From an uncultured Pelagibacteraceae bacterium (GTDB lineage: Bacteria > Pseudomonadota > Alphaproteobacteria > Pelagibacterales > Pelagibacteraceae): 44,989 bases of DNA. Positions 34,464 through 42,628 of this stretch are shown here, one piece after another (position 1 is the first letter of the stretch; every line of letters begins with the position of its first letter). The stretch lies in contig CACPKA010000010.1 in the NCBI GenBank assembly GCA_902634485.1, forward strand, positions 1 through 44,989, written 5' to 3'. Made by a program: the position numbers and the translations under genes. Below the pieces are notes generated by a model, which was given only the letters and a program-made list of their open reading frames with translations, ran no database searches and had not been told where the DNA came from.

Positions 34464-35078
34464 ATGTTACCGTTAGATTACATTCTTTTTTTACAAATAA
34501 TAATTATTTTATTTATTACACCGGGTACTCCTAGAATCGTAATAATTTCTTACTCAATGAAATATGGAGTTAATAAATGTATTTGGACAGCACTTGGAGA
34601 TGTAAGTGCAAATATCGTTCAAGCAACTTTAGTTATATTTTTTTTAGGATCTTTTTTTTCAGATAATCCTGGTTTTTTAAATACCTTTAAATGGATAGGA
34701 ATAATTTATTTAACTTATTTAGCATATGATATTTACAAATCTAAAATAAAAAATATTGACTCAAAAAACATTATTGAAAAAGGTTTTTTTTCTTTTTTTA
34801 AAGATGGATTTTTAGTTGCTGGATCAAGTCCAAAGGCTTGGATGTTTTTTCCGTTAATTTTCCCACAGTTTATTAATTTTAATGAAAACTACGTTGTACA
34901 ATTTTTAATTTTAATTATAACTTATGTTGTTTTAGATTTTTTATCTCTCGTTGGTTATGCAATTCTCGCAAATAAATTAATTATTTGGATAAATGCAAAT
35001 CCAAAAATAATTAATACAATTTCAGCGTGTGTATTATTAATTATTGCATTTATTATTGCGATAACTCAGCAATACTAA
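34464..35078 (+). CDS. LysE/RhtB family amino acid exporter
   Basis: 204 residues with about six membrane segments. Opening MLPLDYILFLQIIIILFITPGTPRIVIISYSMKYGVNKCIWTALGDVSANIVQATLVIFFLGSF matches the LysE/RhtB family ('TPGP...v.....GxxxGxxxalGxxxG'). The middle SPKAWMFFPLIFPQF is also typical. Substrate is likely an amino acid, identity unknown. The 146-base gap before it (34318-34463) contains two weak inverted repeats (TAGATAG...CTATCTA near 34384 and TAGCTCCC...GGGCTA near 34408), possible terminator or leader structures; nothing firmer was seen there. Confidence 0.87.
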   Translation: MLPLDYILFLQIIIILFITPGTPRIVIISYSMKYGVNKCIWTALGDVSANIVQATLVIFFLGSFFSDNPGFLNTFKWIGIIYLTYLAYDIYKSKIKNIDSKNIIEKGFFSFFKDGFLVAGSSPKAWMFFPLIFPQFINFNENYVVQFLILIITYVVLDFLSLVGYAILANKLIIWINANPKIINTISACVLLIIAFIIAITQQY

Positions 35079-35175
35079 AGGTTTTTTATTACAAATGTTT
35101 CAACCTGTAACTTGAAATAAAATCAAATTCTTAGTTTAATAGTCTTTTAATTAATAATTAACAAAGAGGGAATAA

Positions 35176-36414
35176 ATGAAAATAAAAAACATTATAATTA
35201 CATTTGTTTCTGCAATAGCATTATTATTATCAACTTCTGTTGTATCATTTGCGAAAGTTGTTGGTGATAAAATTATTTTAGGTGCTGCTGTTTCACTAAC
35301 AGGAAAATATTCATCTAATGGTGTTCATACTCAAAACGGTTACAACATGGCTGTCGAGAGAATAAATAGTATGGGTGGAATTAAAGTTGGTGGAAAAACT
35401 TATAAATTTGACATTATTTACTATGATGATGAATCAAATCCTAAGAGAGCAGCTCAACTTGCAGAACGATTAATTAGTCAAGATGGTGTTGAGTTTATGC
35501 TTGGACCTTATAGTTCGGGTTTAACTAAAGCTATGGCTCCTGTTACTGAAAAGTACGGAGTACCTATGGTTGAAGCAAATGGTGCATCTAGATCTTTATT
35601 TACAAAAGGATACAAATATTTATTTGCAGTGTTAGCACCAGCAAATTTATATCTTGATGTAGCTATTAGAACTGCTGTTGAATTAAATGGCGGAAAAGGT
35701 GTTAAAATTGCGCAAGCTTTTGAACAAGATGCTTTTTCTCAAGACGTTAGATTGGGTATTTTAGATGCTGCTAAAGATACAGGATCTGAAATCATAATTG
35801 ACGACAAATTGCCAAAAGAACTTAATGATATGGCTGCGACTTTAGTTAAAGTAAAACAAATGAAGCCAGATGTACTTGTTGTATCAGGTCATACAAAAGG
35901 AGCTTTGACTGCTATCAGACAAATTTCTGAGATGAAAGTTGACGTTCCAATGCTTGCAATGACACACTGTGATGCTGCAAAACTATCTAAACAACATGGT
36001 AAAAATTCTCAATACGCTTTATGTGCTTCTCAATGGCACAAGACTTTAACCTACAAAGATAAGTGGTTTAAAGATGGAATGACGTATGATGCAGACTTTA
36101 CCAAAGCTTTTGGATATGCACCACCATATCAAGCTGCTGAATCTTCAGCTGCTTTATTGGTTTTCAAAGATGCTTTTGAAAGAGCAAATTCTTTCGATCA
36201 AAAGAAAGTAAGAGATGCTCTTGCTGCTACTGACATGCAAACTTTTTATGGAAACATAAAATTTGCTCCAGGCGGCCAAAATGTTTCTAAACCGATGGTA
36301 TTATTCCAAGTCATGTGTGATAGCGCTGGAAAATGTGAAAATAAAGTTGTTGCTCCACTTAAGTGGGCATCTGCTGAGTTGATTCATCCAATACCTAAGT
36401 GGTCTGAAAGATAA
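35176..36414 (+). CDS. Periplasmic binding protein, Liv-type amino acid ABC transporter
   Basis: 412 residues of the LivK/Peripla_BP_6 family. Signal peptide (residues 1-27, SFA-K) then KIILGAAVSLTGKYSSNGVHTQNGYNMAVERINSMGGIKVGGKTYKFDIIYYDDESNPKRAAQLAERLISQDGV broken across the first lobe, a YSSGLTKAMAPVTEKYGVPMVEANGAS hinge, and FGYAPPYQAAESSAALLVFKDAFE in the second lobe. All are standard. Four cysteines (HCDAAK, ALCAS, VMCDS, KCEN) may form two disulfides. Ligand is not determinable; the following operon with livH, livM, livG, livF suggests branched-chain or related amino acids or amides. Good AGAGGGA ribosome site at 35165-35171. A strong terminator follows its stop. Confidence 0.92.
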   Translation: MKIKNIIITFVSAIALLLSTSVVSFAKVVGDKIILGAAVSLTGKYSSNGVHTQNGYNMAVERINSMGGIKVGGKTYKFDIIYYDDESNPKRAAQLAERLISQDGVEFMLGPYSSGLTKAMAPVTEKYGVPMVEANGASRSLFTKGYKYLFAVLAPANLYLDVAIRTAVELNGGKGVKIAQAFEQDAFSQDVRLGILDAAKDTGSEIIIDDKLPKELNDMAATLVKVKQMKPDVLVVSGHTKGALTAIRQISEMKVDVPMLAMTHCDAAKLSKQHGKNSQYALCASQWHKTLTYKDKWFKDGMTYDADFTKAFGYAPPYQAAESSAALLVFKDAFERANSFDQKKVRDALAATDMQTFYGNIKFAPGGQNVSKPMVLFQVMCDSAGKCENKVVAPLKWASAELIHPIPKWSER

Positions 36415-36427
36415 TAACTAATCTATA

Positions 36428-36461
36428 AATACCCCCTAAACTCTAGGGGGTATTTTTTTTT
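36428..36461 (+). terminator. Strong intrinsic terminator between binding protein and permease
   Basis: AATACCCCCTA pairs perfectly with TAGGGGGTATT (11 bp) around a 5-nt loop, followed directly by a run of nine T. It lies just after the binding-protein stop (36414) and 12 bases before the livH start. Read-through would let a fraction of transcripts continue into the operon, so binding protein would exceed the membrane parts. Confidence 0.93.
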
Positions 36462-36472
36462 AAGGATAAATT

Positions 36473-37366
36473 ATGGATTTTATGGTTTTCCAATATCCGA
36501 TGATAACCGTTCAAGCTTGCTTGGACGGAATACTTCTTGGTATTTTATTTGCTTTGATTGCATATGGTATGGCTCTTCAATGGGGAGTAATGAATATCAT
36601 AAACATTGCACAAGGAGATTTAGTTATATTGGGTGGATACATTGCTTATTTTATGTATCTCTATGGAATTCATCCAGCATGGGGAGTAATTGTTTCGCCA
36701 ATCATAATGTATTTTGTTGGTATTGGAATTTATAAATTAGTAATTAACAAAGTCGTTGATAGAGATTTATTCATATCCATTTTAGCAACTTTTGGAATTA
36801 GTATTCTTTTTATGCAATTAATGAATTTTGCATTTGGTGCAGACGTAGTACTTGCTAATTCTGGTTATGGAACAACTTTTTTATTTGATAGCAATGTTGT
36901 TTTGCCAAATTCGAAAATATTTTCTGCATTTGTAAGTATTGTTTTTGCAATTTGTTTAGTGATTTATATGAAAAAATCAAAGCTTGGACGAGCGATCAGA
37001 GCAACAGCCCAGAATGCAAGAGCAGCAAAGATTTTAGGTGTCGACACTGAAAAAGTTTATGCTGCTACTTTTGGTATAAATGCAGCCCTTTGTGGTGTTG
37101 CTGGGGCTTTAATATCAATAACATTTACAATACATCCTTATATGGGTTTACCTTACACAATCAGATCATTCATGATCGTAATTGTTGCAGGATTAGGAAA
37201 TCTACCAGGTGTAGCATTATCTGGCATGGGACTTGGAGTTTTTGAAGAATTTGCAGACTATATTCTTGGAACAGAGTTTAGAATAGGTTCAGTATTTTTA
37301 TTATTAGTTTTAATCCTTGTTTATAGAAGATTTAAACTTTCTAAGAAAAGAGAGTACTTAAAATGA
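36473..37366 (+). CDS. livH: LivH-type ABC permease
   Basis: 297 residues, eight or so helices. Seen: LDGILLGILFALIAYGMALQWGVMNIINIAQGDLVILGGYIAYFMYL, the typical LivH opening; GRAIRATAQNARAAKILGVDTEKVYAATFGINAALCGVAGALI, the cytoplasmic ATPase-contact loop; and the GLGNLPGVALSGMGLGVFEEFADYILG end. Inner-membrane half of the transport channel, paired with LivM at 37969. Overlaps the next gene by 4 bases (ATGA). Confidence 0.93.
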   Translation: MDFMVFQYPMITVQACLDGILLGILFALIAYGMALQWGVMNIINIAQGDLVILGGYIAYFMYLYGIHPAWGVIVSPIIMYFVGIGIYKLVINKVVDRDLFISILATFGISILFMQLMNFAFGADVVLANSGYGTTFLFDSNVVLPNSKIFSAFVSIVFAICLVIYMKKSKLGRAIRATAQNARAAKILGVDTEKVYAATFGINAALCGVAGALISITFTIHPYMGLPYTIRSFMIVIVAGLGNLPGVALSGMGLGVFEEFADYILGTEFRIGSVFLLLVLILVYRRFKLSKKREYLK

Positions 37367-37959
37367 AGAAAATATTACTTATAATATTATTATTAACATT
37401 TCCAAATTTATCTATTGGAAATGAAAGATTTATACCGTTAGAACTTTTTACTGGGGGAGAGATAAGAGATGATACTGAAATAAAATTTACTCCTGCGGAC
37501 AAAATTTTTGGTGAAAAACGCAGAAAAAAAATTGTAGGCCCTATTGATTGGAGAGCCCCAGGATCTAAGGAAATTATAAAAGTTTACAAAAGAACGCAAA
37601 AAAATAGAGAGGGTAGAGTAAAAAAAACTCAACTTTTTACGGTTACTAATGACGGTCAGTGTATGGGAAGAGTACTAGATCAAAGAAAATCAGGGACTAA
37701 ATATATTAAAAATGGATGCAAGTTTCCCTTAGGTTTTTGGAAAAAAGGTGAAACTAGAACATTCTCAGTTACAGATCGTGGAGCAAGAACTGTAGAACTT
37801 AAAATACTAAGTTTAGGAAAAAAACCAACAGATTGTGTAAAATTTAATTGGAAATTATTTGATGATGCGTCTGGAAAAAAATTAGGAGATAATGACTACA
37901 AGTTTTGCAAAGGTAGAGCTATGACAAATTTGAAGATAAGAAAGATCAAATCTAATTGA
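37363..37959 (+). CDS. Secreted protein of unknown function inside the liv operon
   Basis: 198 residues: signal peptide (MKKILLIILLLTFPNLSIG) and a basic periplasmic chain. Motifs: RFIPLELFTGGEIRDDTEIKFTPA, VGPIDWRAPGSKEIIKVYKRTQKN, TNDGQCMGRVLDQR, NGCKFPLGFWKKGETRTF and PTDCVKFNWKLFDDASGKKLGDNDYKFCKGRAM, with four cysteines (QCMG, GCKF, DCVK, FCKG) likely in two disulfides. No known family recognised. It overlaps livH by four bases and is nine bases from livM, so it is part of the operon and may bind the transported compound or a related surface. Its presence in the middle of a permease pair is unusual. Confidence 0.72.
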   Translation: MKKILLIILLLTFPNLSIGNERFIPLELFTGGEIRDDTEIKFTPADKIFGEKRRKKIVGPIDWRAPGSKEIIKVYKRTQKNREGRVKKTQLFTVTNDGQCMGRVLDQRKSGTKYIKNGCKFPLGFWKKGETRTFSVTDRGARTVELKILSLGKKPTDCVKFNWKLFDDASGKKLGDNDYKFCKGRAMTNLKIRKIKSN

Positions 37960-37968
37960 TGTTTAAAA

Positions 37969-39021
37969 ATGATAAATAAAAATATTATTTTATATGCTGC
38001 AATATTATTTTTTGGAATAACAGCACCATTTATTTTTCCTGCATTTAAAGTTCAATTATCAATACTTTGTGTTTTAATAATTTTAGCAATGACATGGAAT
38101 ATCCAAGGTGGTGAGATGGGATATAATTCGTTTGGTAATATTTTATTTTATGGATTGGGCATGTATCTTTGCGCATCTGTCCAGGTGGGAATGTTTTTTC
38201 CTTTAGCTGAATGGACTGAAAGTGGTGGAGAAAAAACATTTGTTCATACACCTGCCCAGTTTTTTCAAGGCTTTGGTGTAGGTCTAGCTGTTGCTGCAGT
38301 TGTACCGGCGATAGTTGCTGGATTAATAGGATATTCAATTTTAGGATTAAGAGGACATTATTTTGCAATTTGTACATTGGGTCTAGGTGTTGCTGCTGGT
38401 GAAATTTCAGGTGGAATAGAAATCATTGGAGCAGGACAAGGATTTACAACTCCACCTTTTCCTGACTTCGGAGGGTTAGAAGCAAGAGGAGAATTTTTTT
38501 ATTTTTGTAGTTTTATTTCACTTGTGCTCACATTTATCGTGGTTAAATCTGTTTACTCAACTAGATTTAAATTAGTCCTCAATGCAATAAGAGATAATGA
38601 AGATAAAGCTGAAGCAATGGGAATTCAAACAATGAAATATAAAATTATTGGTTGGATGATTTCAGCATTTTTTTGTGGCCTTGCAGGTGGCATAATGGGA
38701 GGGCTTGTCGGATATATAGACTCAACTGATGTTGCATTTGATGGAAGAGAGATGGGAGTGTTCATGGTTTTAATGGCAATACTAGGCGGCAAAGGAACTT
38801 TGTGGGGACCGATTATTGGAGCAAGTGTATTTCATATATTTAAAGAAGGTTTTTGGACTTTTTTCCTTGGATGGCAGTATGTTGCTCTCGGAGTATTGAT
38901 TGTTGTAATTGTAATTTATTTTCCAGAAGGAATTATGGGCTGGTTAAGAGAAAAATATCCTGAGAGATTTGGTGAAGTAGTTGATGAAGCAGATCGAAAG
39001 GCACAGGTGGAACTTAAATGA
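37969..39021 (+). CDS. livM: LivM-type ABC permease
   Basis: 350 residues. Second channel half of the Liv-type importer. Seen: FPAFKVQLSILCVLIILAMTWNIQGGEMGYNSFGNILFYGLGMYL, the LivM opening; RFKLVLNAIRDNEDKAEAMGIQTMKYKIIGWMISAFFCGLAGGIMG, the conserved cytoplasmic loop; and MAILGGKGTLWGPIIGASVFHIFKEG. A periplasmic insert (about residues 62-100) with WTESGGEKTFVHTPAQF is longer than in E. coli LivM. The last four bases overlap livG. Confidence 0.92.
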   Translation: MINKNIILYAAILFFGITAPFIFPAFKVQLSILCVLIILAMTWNIQGGEMGYNSFGNILFYGLGMYLCASVQVGMFFPLAEWTESGGEKTFVHTPAQFFQGFGVGLAVAAVVPAIVAGLIGYSILGLRGHYFAICTLGLGVAAGEISGGIEIIGAGQGFTTPPFPDFGGLEARGEFFYFCSFISLVLTFIVVKSVYSTRFKLVLNAIRDNEDKAEAMGIQTMKYKIIGWMISAFFCGLAGGIMGGLVGYIDSTDVAFDGREMGVFMVLMAILGGKGTLWGPIIGASVFHIFKEGFWTFFLGWQYVALGVLIVVIVIYFPEGIMGWLREKYPERFGEVVDEADRKAQVELK

Positions 39022-39758
39022 GTATTCTAGAAGTCAACAACGTGAGTAAATCATTTGGAGGCGTAAAAGCAAATATCGATATTTCAATGTCCGTTGACAA
39101 AGGAAAAATTGTTGGTCTAATTGGTCCTAATGGATCTGGAAAAACAACTTTATTTAACTCTATTGTTGGAACCTATCCTATAGATCAAGGGTCTATAAAA
39201 TTTAATGGTAAAGAAGTTTCAGAATTACCAGTTCCAACTATTGCTAAGCTTGGCTTGTTGAGAACATTTCAACAAACAAGAATATATGGAAAATTAAATT
39301 GTGTAGAAAACATGCTTATTAGTCATAAAGCAAGTGATGAGAGTTTAGTCAAAATATTTTCAAAGATACCTAAAAATTTAACAGAAAAAGCTGAGAGCTT
39401 ATTAAGTTTTGTTGGATTGTATCAAAAAAGAAAACTAAGAGCAGGAGATTTATCTTTTGGTCAACAAAAGTTATTGGAACTCGCAATGGCCTTAATGAAC
39501 GAACCAGAAATGTTGTTATTAGATGAACCAACTGCGGGAATAAACCCTACGTTAATAAACGGAATTATTGATAGACTTATAAAAGTTAATCAAGATTTTG
39601 GAATTACTCTATTTGTAATTGAACATAATATGAGAGTAATTATGCAATTGGCAGAGAGCATTTTTTGTTTAGCTCACGGCAAAATGCTAGCTAATGGTAA
39701 ACCAGATGAAATAAAAAATGATAAGCGCGTAATCGATGCATATTTGGGAGCGCAATAA
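39018..39758 (+). CDS. livG: LivG-type ABC ATP-binding protein
   Basis: 246 residues. Walker A GPNGSGKTTLFNSIVGTYP, then TFQQTRIYGKLNCVENML in the Q-loop area, signature LSFGQQKLLELAMALM, Walker B EMLLLDEPTAGINPTLI and the switch EHNMRVIMQLAESIFCLAHGKML. The GLLRTFQQTR(I/L) and 'LSFGQ(Q)K' pattern is LivG-like rather than LivF-like. One of two ATPases that energise the importer. Overlaps livM and livF by 4 and 1 bases. Confidence 0.93.
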   Translation: MSILEVNNVSKSFGGVKANIDISMSVDKGKIVGLIGPNGSGKTTLFNSIVGTYPIDQGSIKFNGKEVSELPVPTIAKLGLLRTFQQTRIYGKLNCVENMLISHKASDESLVKIFSKIPKNLTEKAESLLSFVGLYQKRKLRAGDLSFGQQKLLELAMALMNEPEMLLLDEPTAGINPTLINGIIDRLIKVNQDFGITLFVIEHNMRVIMQLAESIFCLAHGKMLANGKPDEIKNDKRVIDAYLGAQ

Positions 39759-40543
39759 TGAGTAATCAATATGAAGTTCTTGGAGATGCACCAAAATCAC
39801 AAGATTTAAAAAAATTATCAAATGAAAATATACATTTAACAATTAAAAATTTATCAGCTGGCTATGGTAAAATGGAAATTTTACATAATCTTGATTTATT
39901 TGTTGGTAAAGCTCAATCTCTATGCCTGATTGGCCCCAATGGCGCAGGAAAATCTACAATTCTTCATTCAATATATGGATTTACAAATATATTTTCAGGC
40001 CAAATTGAAATAGATGGAAAAGAAATTACAAAATTATCACCAGCTGAAAAACTTAAGAAAGAAGGGATTGCTTATATATTGCAAGATAATTCTGTTTTTC
40101 CAGATATGACGGTTGAAGAAAATCTTCTTATGGGAGGTTATATAAAGGATAAAACAGAAGAATCATTTCAAGAGGCAGAAAAAATACTTCAAAAATATGA
40201 AAGATTAAAAAATAGAAGAAATCAACCAGCAAAAGTATTATCAGGCGGAGAGAGAAGGTTATTAGAAATTTCAAGAGCTTTAGTTATGAAACCGTCAATA
40301 CTACTAGTAGATGAACCATCAATTGGATTAGAACCAAAATATATTCAAATGGTTTTTGAGATTTTGGAAGATCTTCAAAAAAATGAAAAAAAAACAATAA
40401 TATTAGTAGAGCAAAATGCAAAAAAAGGACTTGAGTTTGCTGACATAGGTTATGTTTTAGTCTCTGGACAAACTGCAATTGCAGGTAATGGTGATGATTT
40501 ATTAGAAAACCCCGATGTTGGAAGATTATTCCTTGGTGGATAA
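39758..40543 (+). CDS. livF: LivF-type ABC ATP-binding protein
   Basis: 261 residues, second ATPase. The first ~25 residues (MSNQYEVLGDAPKSQDLKKLSNENI) are an extension relative to typical ~235-residue LivF. Then SAGYGKMEILHNLDLFVGKAQSLCLIGPNGAGKSTILHSIYGFT (Walker A, broken over), IAYILQDNSVFPDMTVEENLLMGGY, signature LSGGERRLLEISRALVM, Walker B SILLVDEPSIGLEPKY and switch VEQNAKKGLEFADIGYVLVSGQT, all LivF-like. Directly coupled to azlC by a one-base overlap. Confidence 0.93.
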   Translation: MSNQYEVLGDAPKSQDLKKLSNENIHLTIKNLSAGYGKMEILHNLDLFVGKAQSLCLIGPNGAGKSTILHSIYGFTNIFSGQIEIDGKEITKLSPAEKLKKEGIAYILQDNSVFPDMTVEENLLMGGYIKDKTEESFQEAEKILQKYERLKNRRNQPAKVLSGGERRLLEISRALVMKPSILLVDEPSIGLEPKYIQMVFEILEDLQKNEKKTIILVEQNAKKGLEFADIGYVLVSGQTAIAGNGDDLLENPDVGRLFLGG

Positions 40544-41247
40544 TGATAAATTCTAAATATTTTTTTCAAGGATTTGGTTGTATAAAAAAAGTTGATAGTC
40601 CTGCAATTGCCCTAGGTTGTTGCATGATTGCAATTGGTGTTTTATTAAAAAATCTTGGTTTTAATCTTCAAGAAAGTGTTTTTTCTACTTTTTTAACTTA
40701 CGCTTTACCCGGTTCTTTAGTTATGGCTGAGTCAATGATAGTTGGTGCTTCACTATTAAATATTTTTTTAGCAGTATGGTTAGTAAATGTTCGCCTTTAT
40801 CCAATGACCGTTGCTCTTATGCCTTTGTTAATGCATAAAAACCAACCAAGATGGAAATATTATTTATCTTGCCACTTTGTTGCAGTTTCAGCTTGGCTAA
40901 TTATGAAGAATAATTATCAATCAGTTGATAAAGAAAAAAGAATAGATTATTGGATTGGAGTTGGAACAGCTACCATATCTATTGCAATCATTGGAACAAT
41001 AATTGGTTTTTTATCTTCCGATTATTTAAATGAAGATATGATGATTGGTCTTGCTATTGTAAATCCAGTTTATTTTACATGCATGATGGTTGGCGCAATG
41101 AAAACAATTCAAATTACTTTATCTGTAGTCTTGGGAGCAATATTGGGTCCATTATTTTTTTTGTTATCACCAGAGTGGTCGATTTTGTTTGGTGGATTTG
41201 TAGCAGGCACAATTGCTTTTTATGTAGGAGAATTAAATGTCAAGTAG
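40543..41247 (+). CDS. azlC: AzlC family branched-chain amino acid exporter subunit
   Basis: 234 residues, seven hydrophobic segments. SPAIALGCCMIAIGVLLKNLGFNLQESVFSTFLTYALPGSLVMAES and LLNIFLAVWLVNVRLYPMTVALMPLL follow the AzlC/YgaZ pattern. With the small AzlD partner it forms an exporter, best known for branched-chain amino acids. In this operon it may remove excess product or counter-exchange solute; not shown. Overlaps azlD by 11 bases. Confidence 0.88.
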   Translation: MINSKYFFQGFGCIKKVDSPAIALGCCMIAIGVLLKNLGFNLQESVFSTFLTYALPGSLVMAESMIVGASLLNIFLAVWLVNVRLYPMTVALMPLLMHKNQPRWKYYLSCHFVAVSAWLIMKNNYQSVDKEKRIDYWIGVGTATISIAIIGTIIGFLSSDYLNEDMMIGLAIVNPVYFTCMMVGAMKTIQITLSVVLGAILGPLFFLLSPEWSILFGGFVAGTIAFYVGELNVK

Positions 41248-41560
41248 CATAGTTTTGGTAATTTTAGTTACTTCGTTTGCAACATATTTATCTAGATTTT
41301 TAGGAGTTGTTAGTTCAGAAAAAATTAAAGAAAATTCAAAATGGTTTAGATGGTTTAATTGTTTGGCCTATTCCACTTTGGCAGCATTAATAGCAAGAAC
41401 AATTATATTTCCCGCAGGAGTTTTATCTGGAACAGAATATTCGATAAGATTTATAGTTGTTTTTGCTTCTCTATTAATTTTTTATTTAAGTAAAAAAAAT
41501 CTAGTGTATCCAACAGTTTTTTCCGTTATGCTTTTATTTGTATTAAGTAGCTTTTATTAA
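41237..41560 (+). CDS. azlD: AzlD family protein, partner of AzlC
   Basis: 107 residues with four hydrophobic segments (SIVLVILVTSFATYLSRFLGVV, WFNCLAYSTLAALIARTIIFP, IRFIVVFASLLIFYLSKK, YPTVFSVMLLFVLSSF). Gene order after azlC and length match the AzlD family, and 'ATYLSRFLG' is equivalent to the family's 'TYLxRxLPF' opening. Ends one base into the start of the secreted hydrolase gene. Confidence 0.85.
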   Translation: MSSSIVLVILVTSFATYLSRFLGVVSSEKIKENSKWFRWFNCLAYSTLAALIARTIIFPAGVLSGTEYSIRFIVVFASLLIFYLSKKNLVYPTVFSVMLLFVLSSFY

Positions 41561-42567
41561 TGAAAAAATTATTTTTTATATTGTTAACTTTTGTAATTTT
41601 TTCTAACGTTTCAGCAGAGTCAAGATTTGGTGAATTGACTTTTATGCGCGATGAAAAAATGAGAGGAAAAGATAATCAGTGGGTTAGACCACACCCAGGT
41701 CCATTTGTTTGGTCATTTATAGAACAAAGCAAAGGAAATTTCGTATGGGACGAAACTGATAAACATATGAAGTATTCACAAGAGCGTAACCAAAAAATTT
41801 TAGCAACTATTTGGCCGTATGCCACATGGGATCAAAAAACTTGTAATAAAAAAAAAAAGGGACGTTCTCCTTTCAAAGGATTTCCTAAGCGTATGAATAA
41901 ACCATGTTCAATGCCAGATTATTTAAATTTTTTGACTTTGTTGATTGATCGTTATGATGGAGATGGCAATAATGACATGCCAGGTTTAAAAACAAAAATC
42001 ACTCATTGGGAAATAATGAATGAGCCAGAATTTGAAATGTTTTTTAAAGGAACAGAAGAAGAATTTGTTGATATTTTTGTTGCTTCTTCAAAATTAATAA
42101 AAGAAAAACAAAAAGATTCAGTAATAGTTATGGCTGGAGCAGCAGCAATGTATCCAGAAAATAAAAAATTCTGGTCATCAGCTTTACCAAAAATTAAAGA
42201 TCATTTTGATATTGCAAATATACACCATATATCTGGGCGAGATGGAAAATGTGACAAAGATTTTTGGGTTGGAGAGTTTTCAGAATTATTAGCTAGTAAA
42301 AAAATTGACAAACCTATTTGGGTAACTGAAGCAATGACATGTGGACCTCCTGTTAAAGCTTATGTTAATGCTTTTTCAAAAGGAGCTGAAGTTATCATTG
42401 ATGTAGGAGTAAATGCTCCTGGAGCCAAAATGAGCAAAAAAGGAAGAAAAAAACTTAATGAATTTATTGAACAAGTTGATGGATTTAAATCAATGAGGAT
42501 AATAACTAAAAATAAATCTGCTGAATTTACTATGCAAAATGGTTCAAAAAAGATGATAGAATTCTAG
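41560..42567 (+). CDS. Secreted (beta/alpha)8 glycoside hydrolase-like protein, clan GH-A
   Basis: 335 residues with signal peptide (MKKLFFILLTFVIFSNVSA). The mature part follows the barrel layout of clan GH-A: WVRPHPGPFVWSFIEQSKGNFVWDETDKHMKY (a typical opening with 'G.f.W...D'), THWEIMNEPEFEMFF with the acid/base E155 in N-E-P, NIHHISGR, and PIWVTEAMTCG with the nucleophile candidate E257. Spacing between the two glutamates, ~100 residues, is normal for retaining GH-A enzymes (families such as GH39 or GH5). Loops carry an extra lysine-rich insert (KTCNKKKKGRSPFKGFPKR). Substrate unknown. Position at the end of an amino acid importer operon, overlapping azlD by one base, is unusual. Confidence 0.75.
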   Translation: MKKLFFILLTFVIFSNVSAESRFGELTFMRDEKMRGKDNQWVRPHPGPFVWSFIEQSKGNFVWDETDKHMKYSQERNQKILATIWPYATWDQKTCNKKKKGRSPFKGFPKRMNKPCSMPDYLNFLTLLIDRYDGDGNNDMPGLKTKITHWEIMNEPEFEMFFKGTEEEFVDIFVASSKLIKEKQKDSVIVMAGAAAMYPENKKFWSSALPKIKDHFDIANIHHISGRDGKCDKDFWVGEFSELLASKKIDKPIWVTEAMTCGPPVKAYVNAFSKGAEVIIDVGVNAPGAKMSKKGRKKLNEFIEQVDGFKSMRIITKNKSAEFTMQNGSKKMIEF

Positions 42568-42568
42568 T

Positions 42569-42628
42569 ATGAAAAAAATATTGTTAACATTACTAATTAC
42601 TTTAAATGGAAAAAATAAAAGGATTTGA
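42569..42628 (+). CDS. Tiny ORF with signal-peptide-like start (19 aa), possibly a remnant
   Basis: MKKILLTLLITL followed by NGKNKRI and a stop. It starts two bases after the hydrolase stop and runs into the next gene in another frame. The first 12 residues look like the start of a secreted protein that has lost its body, or a short leader translated before the next gene. Weak evidence. Confidence 0.25.
   Translation: MKKILLTLLITLNGKNKRI

Noticed and set aside
36428..36461. Riboswitch before livH
   Set aside because: The structure is fully explained by an intrinsic terminator with a simple stem and T run; no multi-helix ligand domain is visible upstream.
36517..36735. Overlapping 72-residue ORF inside livH
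   Set aside because: Out-of-frame shadow of a well-supported permease gene with no recognisable features.
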